Source of the DNA: Karstenula rhodostoma CBS 690.94
Lineage: Eukaryota > Ascomycota > Dothideomycetes > Pleosporales > Didymosphaeriaceae
Direction: 5' to 3'
Length of the DNA: 64,000 nucleotides
Assembly (NCBI GenBank): GCA_010093485.1
Contig: MU001492.1
Coordinates: 1,907,122 to 1,971,121, forward strand
The translations under genes were made by a program, and so were the position numbers. This document shows positions 1 to 10,992 of this stretch, in pieces. The notes below the pieces were generated by a model that worked only from the letters and a program-made list of their open reading frames with translations, made no database searches and had not been told where the DNA came from. Numbering within the stretch: position 1 is the first letter of the stretch; each line of letters starts with the position of its first letter.

Positions 1-3000
1 TGTGCAGTTTGCAACGTGCGTTGGTGGCGGTGGGTTGAAGTAATGATTTGGCGGTGGGCTGAAAGTGATGATTTGGTGGTGGGGGGGATTGAGAAGCGCT
101 GTGCGGGTTGAGACAGCAACGCAAACGGACTAGGAAGGAACACCTCACTAACCCACAACCTTTAGAGAAGCAGCGATATTGTAACACACAGCGGGGCTTG
201 AGAATCTCCGATGGACCTGCTGCAGAGCTTCGTCAAAGTTTGAGCACACTGTGTTGACCCAGAAGGAGCCATCTAGTGCCCACGCTTTCTGGCCGAGTAC
301 CGTACTGGTTGTGAGGACATATGAGTCGACCAGAACTACATGGTCAACGCGGCCAATGCAACAGCTTGTCAAATGGCCTCAGGCAGTACCAAGCGATGTT
401 CGAGTACAACCGGCCTGTGAATGTCCTTTCGTCGGGCAACACACTGTACGCAGACTGTTAATGTAGCGCCGTATGTCCAAGTAAGTGATCTCCTCTCCAC
501 ATCCTCAAGGTCAAAGGTGGAGGTGAAGTGAAAGCTGATATTGGCTGGCGACGTGCCGCAATCCTATGCCGATGAATACGTCATGGTGGCGTCTGACTGC
601 AATAGGACGCCGAAGTTCCGTCGTCTACTCTCGAATACGATACTGATACGATAGTGACCATATAGAATGCGTGACACTAGAACATGAACGAAGGGATGAG
701 ATCAATCGAAGAACGGATAACATGAGAACGAAGAGGCTCACGACAGTATCGATCGATACTGTCTAGAACGGATACGAGACTGTAAGAACCAACACCGTAG
801 TGTGCGAAAAGGCAGATAGAAAGAAACAGTGTTCCGAATAACCCGGACGTCAATATCTATTCAATCTGCAACTTACGTTGGTGTCTCTGGACCGCTCACA
901 GTCAAACACGGCTTCACTGGACAGTTCGCAGTCAAACACGGCTTTACTGGACAGTTCGCAGTCAGACAAGGCTTCTCTGGACAGCTCACAGTCAAACAAG
1001 GCTTTTCTTCCGACCTGTAGATAGCGACAAGCCCCATCGGAAGCAATGCATTTGCCACTGGCGGCTCCTCATGAGAGACATTCTGCATGTTTTGCCATGT
1101 ACAAAGGGGAAAGAAGCAGACCCTGGACAAGTATAGTACTGAGTACAATAACGGCGTTGCAAGCAACGATATGAAGTGTAATGGCAGCAGGGTTTGGTTT
1201 GAAACAAGTGATACGACAGGATGGGCGCATGCAGCATCCCATCCCAAACCAGGCACCCGGTGCCGAATCCAATTGGCCAGGCTGAGCGACACTACTCGCC
1301 TTCGGCCCTTGGGTCAAATTCCATTCGGGACAGTGCCACGGCCCGGAGGGTACACGGCAGCGTGTCTGCTGGGGCCATGGACAGGTATGCCACGAGCTGC
1401 AATGGTACGGAGAGCCGCACCTGGAAGTTTGGGGGCCGGGGTGAGCTGGAGGGAGTTGAAGGTTGGATGCTTGTATATGAGAGGATCCCCTTTGAGGCGC
1501 AGACAATCGGAAATATGCAACCTATAGGGTGACGATCAAGCAGTTCGATCCTGCCCGTCACCCGGTGGCGGGGCTGGGGTGGCGACTGGCGAGGATGCGG
1601 GAGGACCAGGGCAATGAACCGGTGCTTTATCCAAGTCGCCCTGCTGCAGCGAGGTGCAGAGTCAGCGGGCCGGGCGAGACGCAGCAGCGAAGAAGCAAAG
1701 GTCAGCCCGCTCAAGCCTCCAGGCAAAGCGGCACTGGGCAGTAGAGTTCAGCGGGCGACGTGGGATGCAGACTAGCGGATTCGAGCAAACCGCGGGAGGG
1801 GCCGGTCAGCCATGGTGTTGTTTAGCTCCGATACAAATTGTCCTCGTGTTGCCAAAAAGCCAACGGCTGCATGGACAGAGATTCGGGGGCGGGCGGTGGT
1901 GGAGGAGGCTGGCGTTGTCGGCACCGGAGCACCTCATCGACCCCCTCGTCTCGGCACGACGGCGGTGCACAGTGCACAGTGCACACATGGACTCCACCCC
2001 CGGCGTGCTCGACGGATGAGCCATGAAACGCTTGCACGCTTGCACGCGGGCTACTGCACCTCGTAGCTTTCCAGTGTCCACACCCGTACCCGTCCCTCAC
2101 CCTCTTCGGGACCTGCACGGCGCCACAGGATTCCTTTTGCGCGTCTTGCAGCATGGGCGGCCAATGTGCGGTGCCGACCACAGGCAGCGGTGGAGCCGGC
2201 CAGCCCAAAGCGGGAGTGCACATTGCTCCGTCCCATGGGCTGCTAGGTGCTTTGTTCTGCGCGCGCTGCCGTTTCCCGACTCCCCAAATCCCTGGCCTCC
2301 CGTCGCGTCTTGCAGGCTCCGGCTCCAGCTGCAGCTGCAGCTCCAACGCCAGCTTGGTTGCCCGTCGCCTTTCGCTCGCTGCGTCTGGCGTGCGTCTGCG
2401 CCAATCCCCCGTGTGTGACGGCACTCCCTCGGCCTGCCCGCCGCCGCGCCCCGTCTCTTCCTCATCGCCCACACGGCACACAGCGCTGCCTCGTCTACTG
2501 TCCTGCCGGCTGCCGGGTCCTTGCTGCCGTCCGTCTGTCCTTGTTCGCCCCCGCCGTTGCGCTGCCAGGGTTTCAGTGCGGCTCGCCGAGTAGTTCGACC
2601 TTGTGCAGGGCACCCCAACAGAACAGCCCATGCTCGGCACAACAGCTCCCTTTTCCTGTCGATCCATCTCCCCCCCCCAGCGTTATCATTCGCCCCGGCC
2701 CTCTCGCAGTCGCAGTCGCAGTCGCAGGTCGCCACGCCTCGACTTTAACACTCGTTTGCCTGCGACCGTCCGTCTGTCTGACATTGTGCCGTGTGAGTAC
2801 AGTCACAGCCCGCCGCTGCCCCCGCGCTTCCCTTCGCTTCCCTGCTTCCCTGCCCGCGCCCGCCGTTTGGTCCTGCCGCCGCGCTCCATGTCTTGTGCCC
2901 ATGCTGCTATATCAATGCCTGACTGACCCGACATAGCCATAGCCCTGAGCGGAGCGTCGCTGCATGCCTCGAGCACCACCATACGCCCTCCGCCGCGAAC

Positions 3001-3061
3001 ATCCACGTCCCCGTTGCGCCTTGAAAATCGCTCCGCGAGCTGGTGAATGGCCCCGGGTATA
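1..3061. other. Gene-poor 5' tract upstream of the G-alpha gene
   Basis: No credible gene was found. Several open frames cross this GC-rich stretch on both strands, but they overlap each other, begin at non-ATG codons and have compositions driven by short repeats. The last 1 kb is C/T-rich with short iterations: a GTGCACA-type repeat near 1965-1987, CAGCTG repeats near 2320-2350 and a GCAGTC iteration near 2704-2728. This looks like the promoter and 5' UTR of the downstream G-protein gene. A short G-rich imperfect repeat (GATTTGG-CGGTGGG type) lies at 25-95. Confidence 0.5.
891..1010. repeat. 30-bp minisatellite, four copies
   Basis: Four head-to-tail 30-bp units (891-920, 921-950, 951-980, 981-1010) each carry a CAGTCAAACACGGCTT-like core followed by a CTGG boundary. 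Units 2 and 3 are the closest pair. Because 30 is divisible by three, both strands stay open and would encode ten-residue repeats (plus-strand theme GQFAVKHGFT). The frame has no ATG before the array, so a real peptide is not supported. Confidence 0.85.
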
Positions 3062-4318
3062 ATGTGCTTCGGCAAGAAAGCGGTCGACCCTGAGAGTCGC
3101 CGAAATGAGGAGATCGAAAAGGTCATCCGAAATGACAAGAAGAAGCAGCAGCGCGAGGTGAAGCTGCTGCTGCTCGGTACGCCCCTTTGCGCCCATGGCC
3201 AGGAACCATGCTGAACGAGTCCCAGGTGCTGGCGAGAGTGGCAAGTCTACCGTGCTGAAGCAGATGCGTATCATAAATGCCGGCGGCTTCAACAAGACTG
3301 AACGCAAGCAATGGCGGTCCATCATCTTCAACAACCTGGTCTCCGCCTTCCAGACCATCTTCGCTGCCATGCAGGAGCAGGAAACCGACTTCGAGGACGA
3401 CGACAACCTGGTGCGCACGCTGGCTCTGTGTCCAAGAATCTCTACTGACGGTGACAGCGTTACGCCGAGCTCATCACTGCTGACCCTGAAATTGGTATTG
3501 AGGACGGAATGCCGCAGGAGTGTCTCGCCGCATTCAACAGCCTATGGGCTGACAAGGGCGTGCAGCTGGCCATATTGAAGGGCAACCAGTATGCGCTGCA
3601 CGACAACCTGAGCTAGTATGTTTTTCCGCACCCTGAATTGAGCCTCCGCTGATGTGTCGTAGCTTCTTCGCAGATGTAGAGAGGCTCTTTGCGAAAGACT
3701 ACCTACCCACAGACCAAGACATCCTCCGCACGCGATTACGGACCACCGGTATCACGGAAACCATATTTGAGCTGGGAAACCTCACATACCGCATGTTCGA
3801 TGTGGGTGGGCAGCGGTCCGAGCGGAAGAAGTGGATTCACGTTTTCGATAACGTGCAAGTCGTCCTTTTCCTCGTGGCCATCAGCGGCTACGACCACGTC
3901 TTGGTGGAAGACCGGAATGGCGTAAGTTGCGCTTATTACCGGGACTATTCCGCGCTGACAACATTGGCAGAACCAAATGCACGAAGCGCTCATGCTCTTC
4001 GAGTCGATATCGAATTCCAAGTACTTTGAAAAATCGGCTCTTATTCTGTTTTTGAACAAGATAGATTTGTTCCGAGAAAAGATTGCGGGCGGCATGAGCC
4101 CGATAAACAAGGTGTTCCCAGATTACAACGGGAAGCCGACCGACATCGAGGCTGGGCAAGAGTTCTTCGCCAACAAGTTCCGAAATCTGGTACGGCAACC
4201 GAAGAAGGAGGTTTACATTCACTTCACCAACGCGACCGACACCAATCTTCTGAAAATCACCATGCAGTCGGTACAGGACATGATCGTCCAGCGCAACCTC
4301 AACGCCCTCATCTTGTAA
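3062..4318 (+). CDS. G-protein alpha subunit, group II (GNA-2 type)
   Basis: A heterotrimeric G-protein alpha subunit that couples receptors to intracellular signalling at the plasma membrane. Five exons: 3062-3176, 3226-3410, 3458-3615, 3663-3921, 3971-4318; introns are 47-49 nt, all GT-AG. The product is 354 aa, normal for the family. The P-loop GAGESGKST spans the first junction. The arginine switch region is LRTTGITET, the G3 motif [12 protein letters not shown] and the base-recognition motif NKID; G5 reads TNATDT instead of the usual TCATDT. The N-terminus MCFGKK lacks Gly2, so myristoylation is not expected, although Cys2 could be palmitoylated. The C-terminus NLNALIL lacks the Cys at -4 found in group I subunits. 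Both points fit fungal group II. Identity as a G-alpha is certain; the subgroup is from the termini. Confidence 0.95.
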
Positions 4319-6014
4319 GCACCCCCTTACTACACAACGCGATGTCGTCGCCCCTCTCTTGGACGATAGCCAAATCTTGGTCTCGCCCAATTGAGTGTAT
4401 TGTGCGCACACTGGAACACCTAAGCCGTGGACCGCCATGTACTGCACTCAACACTCCAACACTTCGCCTTCATCGGACTCCTCTTGGACCGGTTTCTCAG
4501 GCATCTGCCGGTCATTCACTGACTGTATTCGAGTCACGGCAATGGCCCCAAAGCCCCTGGATGATCTCTTGGTCCGCCCTTCACGCACCCTTACGTTGCA
4601 TACTCTCGATATCCCATCTGTTTTTCGAAGTTTATTCATTTTTGTGGTAGGATGAGATGATTGGACGATCTGCTCGACTTGGTTAGAGCATTTACATGGT
4701 ACACAAGTTGCCGACATTGTGTTTTCTTAATTTCTGAGGGTCTGCTGTATGGAGCAATAAGCGAGTGGGGATGGAATTTGAAGAGCTAGTGTGTTCTCCC
4801 CTGTGTGATTTTGTGTGTGGAATGGCTGAGCACCGCATTCTCTCCACTTGATCTTGTTCTTTCAGCATCTGAGAGGCTGTTCGTCATTGCAAGGAGCCAG
4901 CTGTTTCAGTGCAGATTGGCCTGGCAGTATACATCGCAGTATCACACGGTTGCACAAGATGTAAAAAAAAAAAAACCATAATCATCACACCCTTCTTCTG
5001 CAGCTCCTTTGCCTTGTGAAGATGCATATTTGCGACGCGATGCAGGGTTGCAACCTCTCTTACTCTTCTCGTACCCTGCTGCAGCCTACCAGGACCCCCG
5101 AAGCATTGACAACCCCGCCATTGCGCATCACGTCCTCGATGTACATCAATCTACACTTCACAAGGGGAAAGTAGCCGTCGGACACGTGGTGGCGTTTCGG
5201 GGACCGACGCTCGCGCCTGATAGACTAATCAGCTGCACGTTGGTATTGGGTCGCCAGTGGTTGTGCATGAAGGCAGCAGGTTACGGTGAATGTCAATTTT
5301 GCTCATCCGGCTGATTGCACATGTAGGCATCGAGGGTTGCACACACCCCAGTCCCGTGTATGCATCATTCATGAAATGCGTGCGTCGGACCCGTGGGTTT
5401 GGGTCTTGCGGCTGTGTGCAGCGTGCATGGGGCGATGTTGCCAAATCGAGTGACGTCGATAGGCACAGCAAGGGTGATTTGAGAAAATAAAGGCGACGGG
5501 GCGGAGTACATGCATATAGGATGTGTGCTGAACTGATGGTGGTTGTCTGCATGTGTAGGGGGAAACGCGTGGAAGAATGGATGTGGAAGTCGATAGAGTT
5601 GGGTTCGCCACGTTTTGTCTTGGATGGACATAGATAGAACAGTACCCTGTGAGGTGCTTCTTTCAAGGAATCTATCCTTTGTTGTGTAAGTTCGGACGAA
5701 TTAATGTCTCGGCGTATTGACTTCTTTGTTCTTGGAAAAGGGTTGACCCGTTCCCAATATCCACGATTTAGACACATGACTGCCTTGGTAAGCATCGTCT
5801 TGTGCTTTCCACGATATACTTGAAAGAGAAGGTCACTGTAGTCTCGAATTGATGCCTCAGGCGCGAGGTGACCACGCCTGAGGCCCGGCTTGTTCTCGTG
5901 GCTGATGCGGAACATTCGGAAAAACATCGGGCTGGGCGCGGCAGGATCATCGCCTTGCGCCGAGCAGCAAGCCGGCTTCGACACCCTCACAACCACCGCA
6001 TCCATCTGCTGGCC
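4319..6014. other. Intergenic region
   Basis: This 1.7-kb stretch between the G-alpha stop and the mS38 start holds no convincing gene. A 12-nt poly-A run lies near 4964-4975. The long minus-strand frame across 5229-6140 has no family signature and overlaps the mS38 start. Confidence 0.5.
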
Positions 6015-7044
6015 ATGTTCTCTTCTGCCGCTGGAAGAGTCATCCGCTCTTCCAGCACCCTGCCGCCGCCCTCGGTGTGCGCCTTCGCCCGCCCAGCAGC
6101 CCTCGGCGCGACCCAGAAACCCTTCCCCCGTCCCGGCCACCAGCGGCGCTTATCGTCATCCAAGGCCTCGACGCCTCCGGATAGCTCCAATGGATCAAGC
6201 TCTGCTCCGCAGGCGCCTGCGAGCGCAGAGAAGAATCCTCTGAAGAAGGCGACGGAGAATGATGAGAAGATGACGGAGAGTGGAAAGAAGCAGATAGGGC
6301 GTAGGAAGAAACAGACGACCACATCCGCGGCACCGACGCTCAACGTCCCCCATGTGCTGCCTACCAACGACGTAGAAGTGTCTGGTACGCATGGGAAAGT
6401 CACTCTGAAGAAGGCACCAGCTAACTGTATCCGCAGAAGTAAAACTATCATCCTTCTTTTCGCTCCACCGTCCCATATCCATGGACACGTTTATACCACC
6501 AGTAGCCTCAACCTCCTCCTTCGATGCTATCTTTGCGCCGCGATCTCCGTACAACAAGAAAACCACGGTGGGCAATATCCAAGTACTCAACAGAGGCATC
6601 CAGAACTTGGAGGCAGCCATGGCTATCCATGAGACGCACGCGGCTTCCGAGGAAGCATCGCAGGTTGAGCTGCAGCGCTTGGATGGCCAATCATACATGA
6701 CTCTGGACGAGCTCACGCGCAGGCTCGTTCCGTTCAGGCCGCCGCCACCTCCTCTGCCTGTGGGCGAAGCAACAGACATCTATTCAGCCACCAGTGCACC
6801 CTTGTTCGAGATCGAGATGCCTGCCGCTGAAAACGAACCTGAACAGTACGAGGTGCGCCAACCGTTCCTCGACCGTATGATCCACCGGCAAAACAGGAAC
6901 AACCGCAGCCGGGACATTCTGCAACGCCCGGATATGCTAGCCATCAGTGTCAAGAGGCAGAGGAAATTGAAGATGAAGAAACACAAGTACAAGAAGCTCA
7001 TGAAGAGGACGAGGCTGCTGCGGAGGAAGCTAGACAGGACATAA
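6015..7044 (+). CDS. Mitochondrial small-ribosomal-subunit protein mS38 / Cox24-like
   Basis: Two exons, 6015-6384 and 6437-7044, with a 52-nt intron (donor GTACGC, CTAAC branch site, CGCAG acceptor), giving 325 aa. The first 50 residues are rich in Arg, Ser and Ala with few acids (MFSSAAGRVIRSSS), a typical mitochondrial presequence. The middle carries FFSLHRPIS and an alanine/proline linker. The last 35 residues are strongly basic: VKRQRKLKMKKHKYKKLMK followed by RTRLLRRKLDRT. This is the conserved COX24/AURKAIP1 C-terminal domain, which in yeast binds mitoribosomal rRNA and supports COX1 expression. An upstream in-frame extension exists, but the presequence and the GGCCATG context favour 6015. 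Confidence 0.9.
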
Positions 7045-8155
7045 TAGATTTAGTTCGGTGGATGTTGGTCCGGGTAACAACAGGCGTTCGATCGTGCCGC
7101 GCAGGTCCAGATGCATGGTGCACTGGCGGCTAGCAACACACCAAGAGATCAAGAGCATACTCCAACATGCGGTCATGCAAGGGCATGGCGATCTTTGCTC
7201 AGTGGACGGACAAACGCTCCAGCCTGCGACGGGCGATTCTGGTCGAGCGCCGACCGGGTTTCTAGAAGCATTATAGAGCACTCCTCTACTCTTTTATCAA
7301 TCATGGGGCATGCTTGCCAGTCCTAGCATTTGTTTCGCTCCATAACAGCATTTTCTTGCCTTTACTTGCGCAATACCAGTCTGCATTGTCCTTGCCCCTC
7401 TATTTGCCTTCCGCATGATGTTTTGGTCTTCGTCGAATGGACAGGATCGTGGAACTCTCTCGAAGCGCGCAGGAATTCCTACTGGTGCAATTTTTTTTTG
7501 AATGCATCAAGTCTGACAGCGGTTGACAGGTCATTGTCACGACGGCAGCGGACCGGTACAAGGTCCACGGGCGTAGCGGTGTCATGTGAGACAATACTGC
7601 GACACCCCAGGTCGCGGCTGACGCTTCGCGAACCTTGGAGCCTCACAACACAATGTTCGGTAGGAACCCCTCCAAACTCTTAACAGCGGCAGCTAATGCT
7701 ACCCGAAGTCGCAGACAGCAAATCATACGTCCCACCATGCTATATCCCGCATGACCGTGTAGCAGCGTTGTTCCCTGGGCTGTTTTCTCACTTCACAAAC
7801 TTCTGGGGGAGGGGATCGTCGCCTTGTGTCGGCGCATCTGAACGCGCACTCGAGACGAAGCAATCTCTCCTGTCGTCATAGGATGGCATGGGGGTGCTGG
7901 GCGGCCGTGGGTGTTCGGTGGGTGTGTTCGTCACGTCCCGTATAAAGCTACCTGGCTGCCGCACTGCTAACACATCCACTCCTCAGGACACAGCTTCTAC
8001 ACAACAGTCTTTCCTTCAATCATTCTTACTTTCTACTATTCATTCACTCGCCCCGGTTGGCATTTATTCACACCTTACGAGCTAGTGCCCCTTTTGATCT
8101 CTTTGACGCTCAACTACTACTTTCAACTGTATATTTTATTTTTATCATCAACAAA
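7045..8155. other. Intergenic region with promoter of the secreted repeat protein
   Basis: No gene is seen in this 1.1-kb region. Its last 250 bp are a T/C-rich leader typical of highly expressed fungal genes, preceded by a TATA box. Confidence 0.5.
7941..7947 (+). promoter_or_regulatory. TATA box of the repeat-protein gene
   Basis: TATAAAG lies 215 bp before the ATG at 8156. The intervening leader is pyrimidine-rich and ends in ACAAAATGG, a good fungal start context. A clear TATA box fits an inducible or strongly expressed secreted-protein gene. Confidence 0.6.
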
Positions 8156-9518
8156 ATGGTTTCCAAGGTCATCCTTCTCTCGGCCATTGTGGCGTACGTT
8201 GAGGCTCGCTTCGGCCAGGAACAAGTCCCTATCTCAGCCATATCTGCCGTTCAGGGAGGTGATCCCGGTGCCGCCTCTACCATCGCAGGAGGCGCCATCT
8301 CGGACCTGCTCGGTGCAGCAAACTCTTGCGCTAAGGTATGTCTATATCCAAGTCCCTCTACACTCTCCAAACATACTAATGACCCACCAGCTCGCGACCG
8401 CTGACAAGATCGTTTCTGAGCTCGGCGGTGGAGCCGATGCCATCGCCGCCGCCATTGGCATGGTCACCGCGGAGAAGAACACCAACCCCTTCGCCAATGG
8501 AAACGTCCAGAACGTTTGCGGAGATGCCTCGCTCCCTGCCACCCCGGAGCTCCGCGGTATCACTCCGCTCATCGACCCGGATGTCGACACCGCTGGGGGT
8601 GTAGCCGCACTCAGCCAGAGCTCCGCCGCCTCCCCACTCGATGCCACCGGCAAGAGTGTGTTCGACCTCCTCAGCGAGGCTGGCTTTGGGGACTTGGTTG
8701 TTTCTCAAGATGCTGCAGGTGGAGCTGCTGCCGGTGGAAATGCGAATGCGGGCCAGCAGAACAACGGCGGACAGGACCAGGGCAATGCTAACGCTGGAAA
8801 TGACGCGAACAATGACGATGCTAATGCTGGAGATAACGCGAATAACGGCAATGCTAATGCTGGAAACCATGCGAATAACGGCAATGCTAATGCTGGGAAC
8901 GATGCGAATAACGACAATGCTAATGCTGGGAACAACGCGAACAATGCAACCGCCGATGCTGGGAACAACGCGAACAATGCAACCGCCGATGCTGGTGCCG
9001 ATAACTCTGGGGCTGCGTGCGATGCTGGAAACGCAAACCAGGGCGCCAACAATGGTAACGCAACCCAGAACGCAGGGAACCAAGACCAGGACGCAGGAAA
9101 CGCGAACCAGAACGCAGGCAACGCAAACCAAAACGCAGGAAACGCCCAAGGAGGTGCGGCCGCCGGCTCCGTTCTCACAGGTGCCGAGGACTTCGGCCTC
9201 TGCACCCCGACCATCTCCTTCGAACTGGGACGAGCAGGCCGCAAGCCCGACGAAGGCACGTTCCAAATCGCCGACGCCACCGCCGTCGGCGGCCAGCAGG
9301 ACGCCCTCAACCCCAACATCATCACCAACGCGCTGTGCAACCAACTCACAAACGTCTGCGAGGCGAACGACGCCGCCGTCTCGGCTTGCGAGAGCGCGAA
9401 GCAGCTCGTGGCCGATGCGGGTACCCGCGACCAGACTACTGCCGATCTCTTCAACTCGGCTCTTGGGTTTGGCGGCGCCGCAAGGAAGAGGACCATCACT
9501 AGGCGCTTTAGGGCTTAG
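8156..9518 (+). CDS. Secreted Asn/Ala/Gly-repeat protein, unknown function
   Basis: Two exons, 8156-8335 and 8391-9518, with a 55-nt intron (GTATGT, TACTAAT branch, CCAG), giving 435 aa. Residues 1-17 form a short hydrophobic signal peptide (MVSKVILLSAIVAYVEA). A conserved-looking domain of about 140 residues follows, with Cys in NSCAKLATADK and QNVCGD and the motif ELRGITPLIDP. Next comes a low-complexity block: six 11-residue repeats of the NANAGNDANN kind, then a seven-residue NAGNANQ series. The C-terminal domain is again Cys-containing (FGLCTPTISFELGR, ALCNQLTNVCEAND) and ends in a basic tail (RKRTITRRFRA). It resembles fungal secreted or wall-associated proteins with a repeat spacer. 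No enzyme motif was recognised. Confidence 0.85.
8787..8984 (+). repeat. 33-bp coding minisatellite, six copies
   Basis: Six in-frame 33-bp units (GCTAATGCTGGRAAY core), each encoding an 11-residue unit of the ANAGN-ANN type. Units 5 and 6 are nearly identical (both end in AATGCAACC), which suggests recent duplication. A second, 21-bp array (NAGNANQ) runs from about 9055 to 9150. Confidence 0.9.
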
Positions 9519-10992
9519 ATGAGGAAATCGGCTGGTGGATTGGGGGATGGATGGGAGGTCTTTTCACTTCTTGGCTGTTGGGTGTATGACTGAGACGACG
9601 TTTTTGAGACAGATACGAATATCATGATAGCGTTCCGCGCAACTTTGCGTTGTTTTTGTGCTTGGTAATGTGTTCCTGATACTGCAGGGTGCCGATACTC
9701 TCGAAGAGCTAATGGGGAATCTTAATATCATGCCGGCCACAGGTAAAACATCCTGACCCATGCTCGCGTTCTAGTTCTTCCTTTCCTTTCTGCAAGAATC
9801 TAGTCATGTCAACTCTGTGTTCACATGAGCTGATGAGCCAAGAGTGGACCGTGGGCGCAGCTCCAGCGCATATCGGTAGCGAACGACTCTGGGCATTAGC
9901 GTCTGCGTGGATGCTAGAATGCGATAAGCTTCTCCTCGGGTTCTTGATGTAGGGTCTATAAATTCCCTCGAATTACGTCTCCAACCTTCCACAACACTAT
10001 CACCGAGAGTACCTTATACGACCCTCAGCCATTGCTGGGGTGGGGGGACTCCAGATCAAGCAACCACGACTCAGAACACAAAACCTACGGTCCATGTGCG
10101 AGTAAATCTAGATGTCTGGATTGCCGAAACCCTTCCAAGAAGCGATACTCTTCACTCGATGACTTTCTGTGCGATACGTGTGGAGAGCTACAATTTCCCC
10201 ACCTGTCTCACCCGCTGCCGTGGAAGACATTGACGATGGACACCGCAAGCGAAGCAGAGACAGCGACAAGCTCTCAGTTTTGCCCATCAAGCTAGAGTAG
10301 CCCACGGCCAACGACAAACAGCTGGCCAAGCGGCCCCGACTGGTACCAGCATTACCTCGCGCGACCCGCAGAACCTGCAGGTGATATAAACCCTCGCTCA
10401 CATGACCGTAATTCTCTCCAGTCTCGCGTAAGCAATGAAGGCACTGGCGCGACAACAGGAGGCCAACGACACTGCCGTAAGAGCGCCATTCCCAGCACTC
10501 TATCACACCCATCTCTAACCTTGCAGTCTCAGCTACGAGCACAAACCGGTGAAGCATCCAATGCTGGATGTCGCTTAAGCGGGGGATCGAGGTAGATGGC
10601 ACAGCAACAGACCGAGATCGACATAGCACGTGCAAGCATGCGAGGCTGTTGTATCTGATAGATAGCAGTGATGTGGCATTAGAGGAGGAGACGAAATCCA
10701 AAGAGTAAATATCACATGACATAGTCTTCGATGAGTGCTAATGAGTTTGACATAGATGCTTCATTTATATACTGTAATCTGGCGCAGTATCCCACAATAC
10801 ATCGCGACTGCGACCCACGCAACTGCTAGCCTTTGGTAACAGCTAGGATCCCAATGCACATCGATCGCGTGAATACCATCACCTTTCCGAGGCATAGTGT
10901 GTTCACTCAGAGAAATGCTCCTATGGCCCTTGTCTTTCCGGCTTGTGACTGGGCAAGTCTGGTTCAAGGTCAGTTGGTGTTCCTCTTGAGCT
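9519..10992. other. Intergenic region enclosing the degraded ORF
   Basis: Apart from the degraded sequence at 10112-10720, no gene is seen between the repeat protein and the agmatinase stop. The 204-aa minus-strand frame over 10108-10722 is the antisense of that relic. Confidence 0.5.
10112..10720 (+). pseudogene. Degraded coding sequence with RIP-like stops
   Basis: A coding-like frame runs from an ATG at 10112 and is cut by stops at 10160 (TGA), 10298 (TAG), 10429 (TAA), 10593 (TAG), 10656 (TGA) and 10659 (TAG). Each is one C-to-T change from CGA, CAG or CAA. Two introns still look canonical: 10381-10421 and 10477-10526 (GTAAGA, CTAAC, TTGCAG). Between the stops the peptide is gene-like: PPVSPAAVEDIDDGHRKRSR (nuclear-localisation-like), LAKRPRLVPALP, MKALARQQEAND, SQLRAQTGEASNAG and MAQQQTEIDIARASM. 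The first 26 residues faintly resemble a HET-domain motif (LPKPFQEAILFTR, then VRYVW). The original function is unknown. Confidence 0.5.

Noticed and set aside
1822..2667. 281-aa minus-strand frame upstream of G-alpha
   Set aside because: GC-rich compositional frame with equally long overlapping frames on the plus strand and no family signature.
5229..6140. 303-aa minus-strand frame
   Set aside because: Overlaps the mS38 start and shows no motif.
8376..9344. 322-aa minus-strand frame across the repeat-protein gene
   Set aside because: Antisense shadow of the Asn/Ala/Gly repeats; Val/Ile/Ser-rich with no domain, and overlaps a well-supported gene.
10112..10190. HET-domain gene
   Set aside because: Only about 23 residues resemble a HET motif, with no flanking HET blocks; kept only as a remark on the relic.
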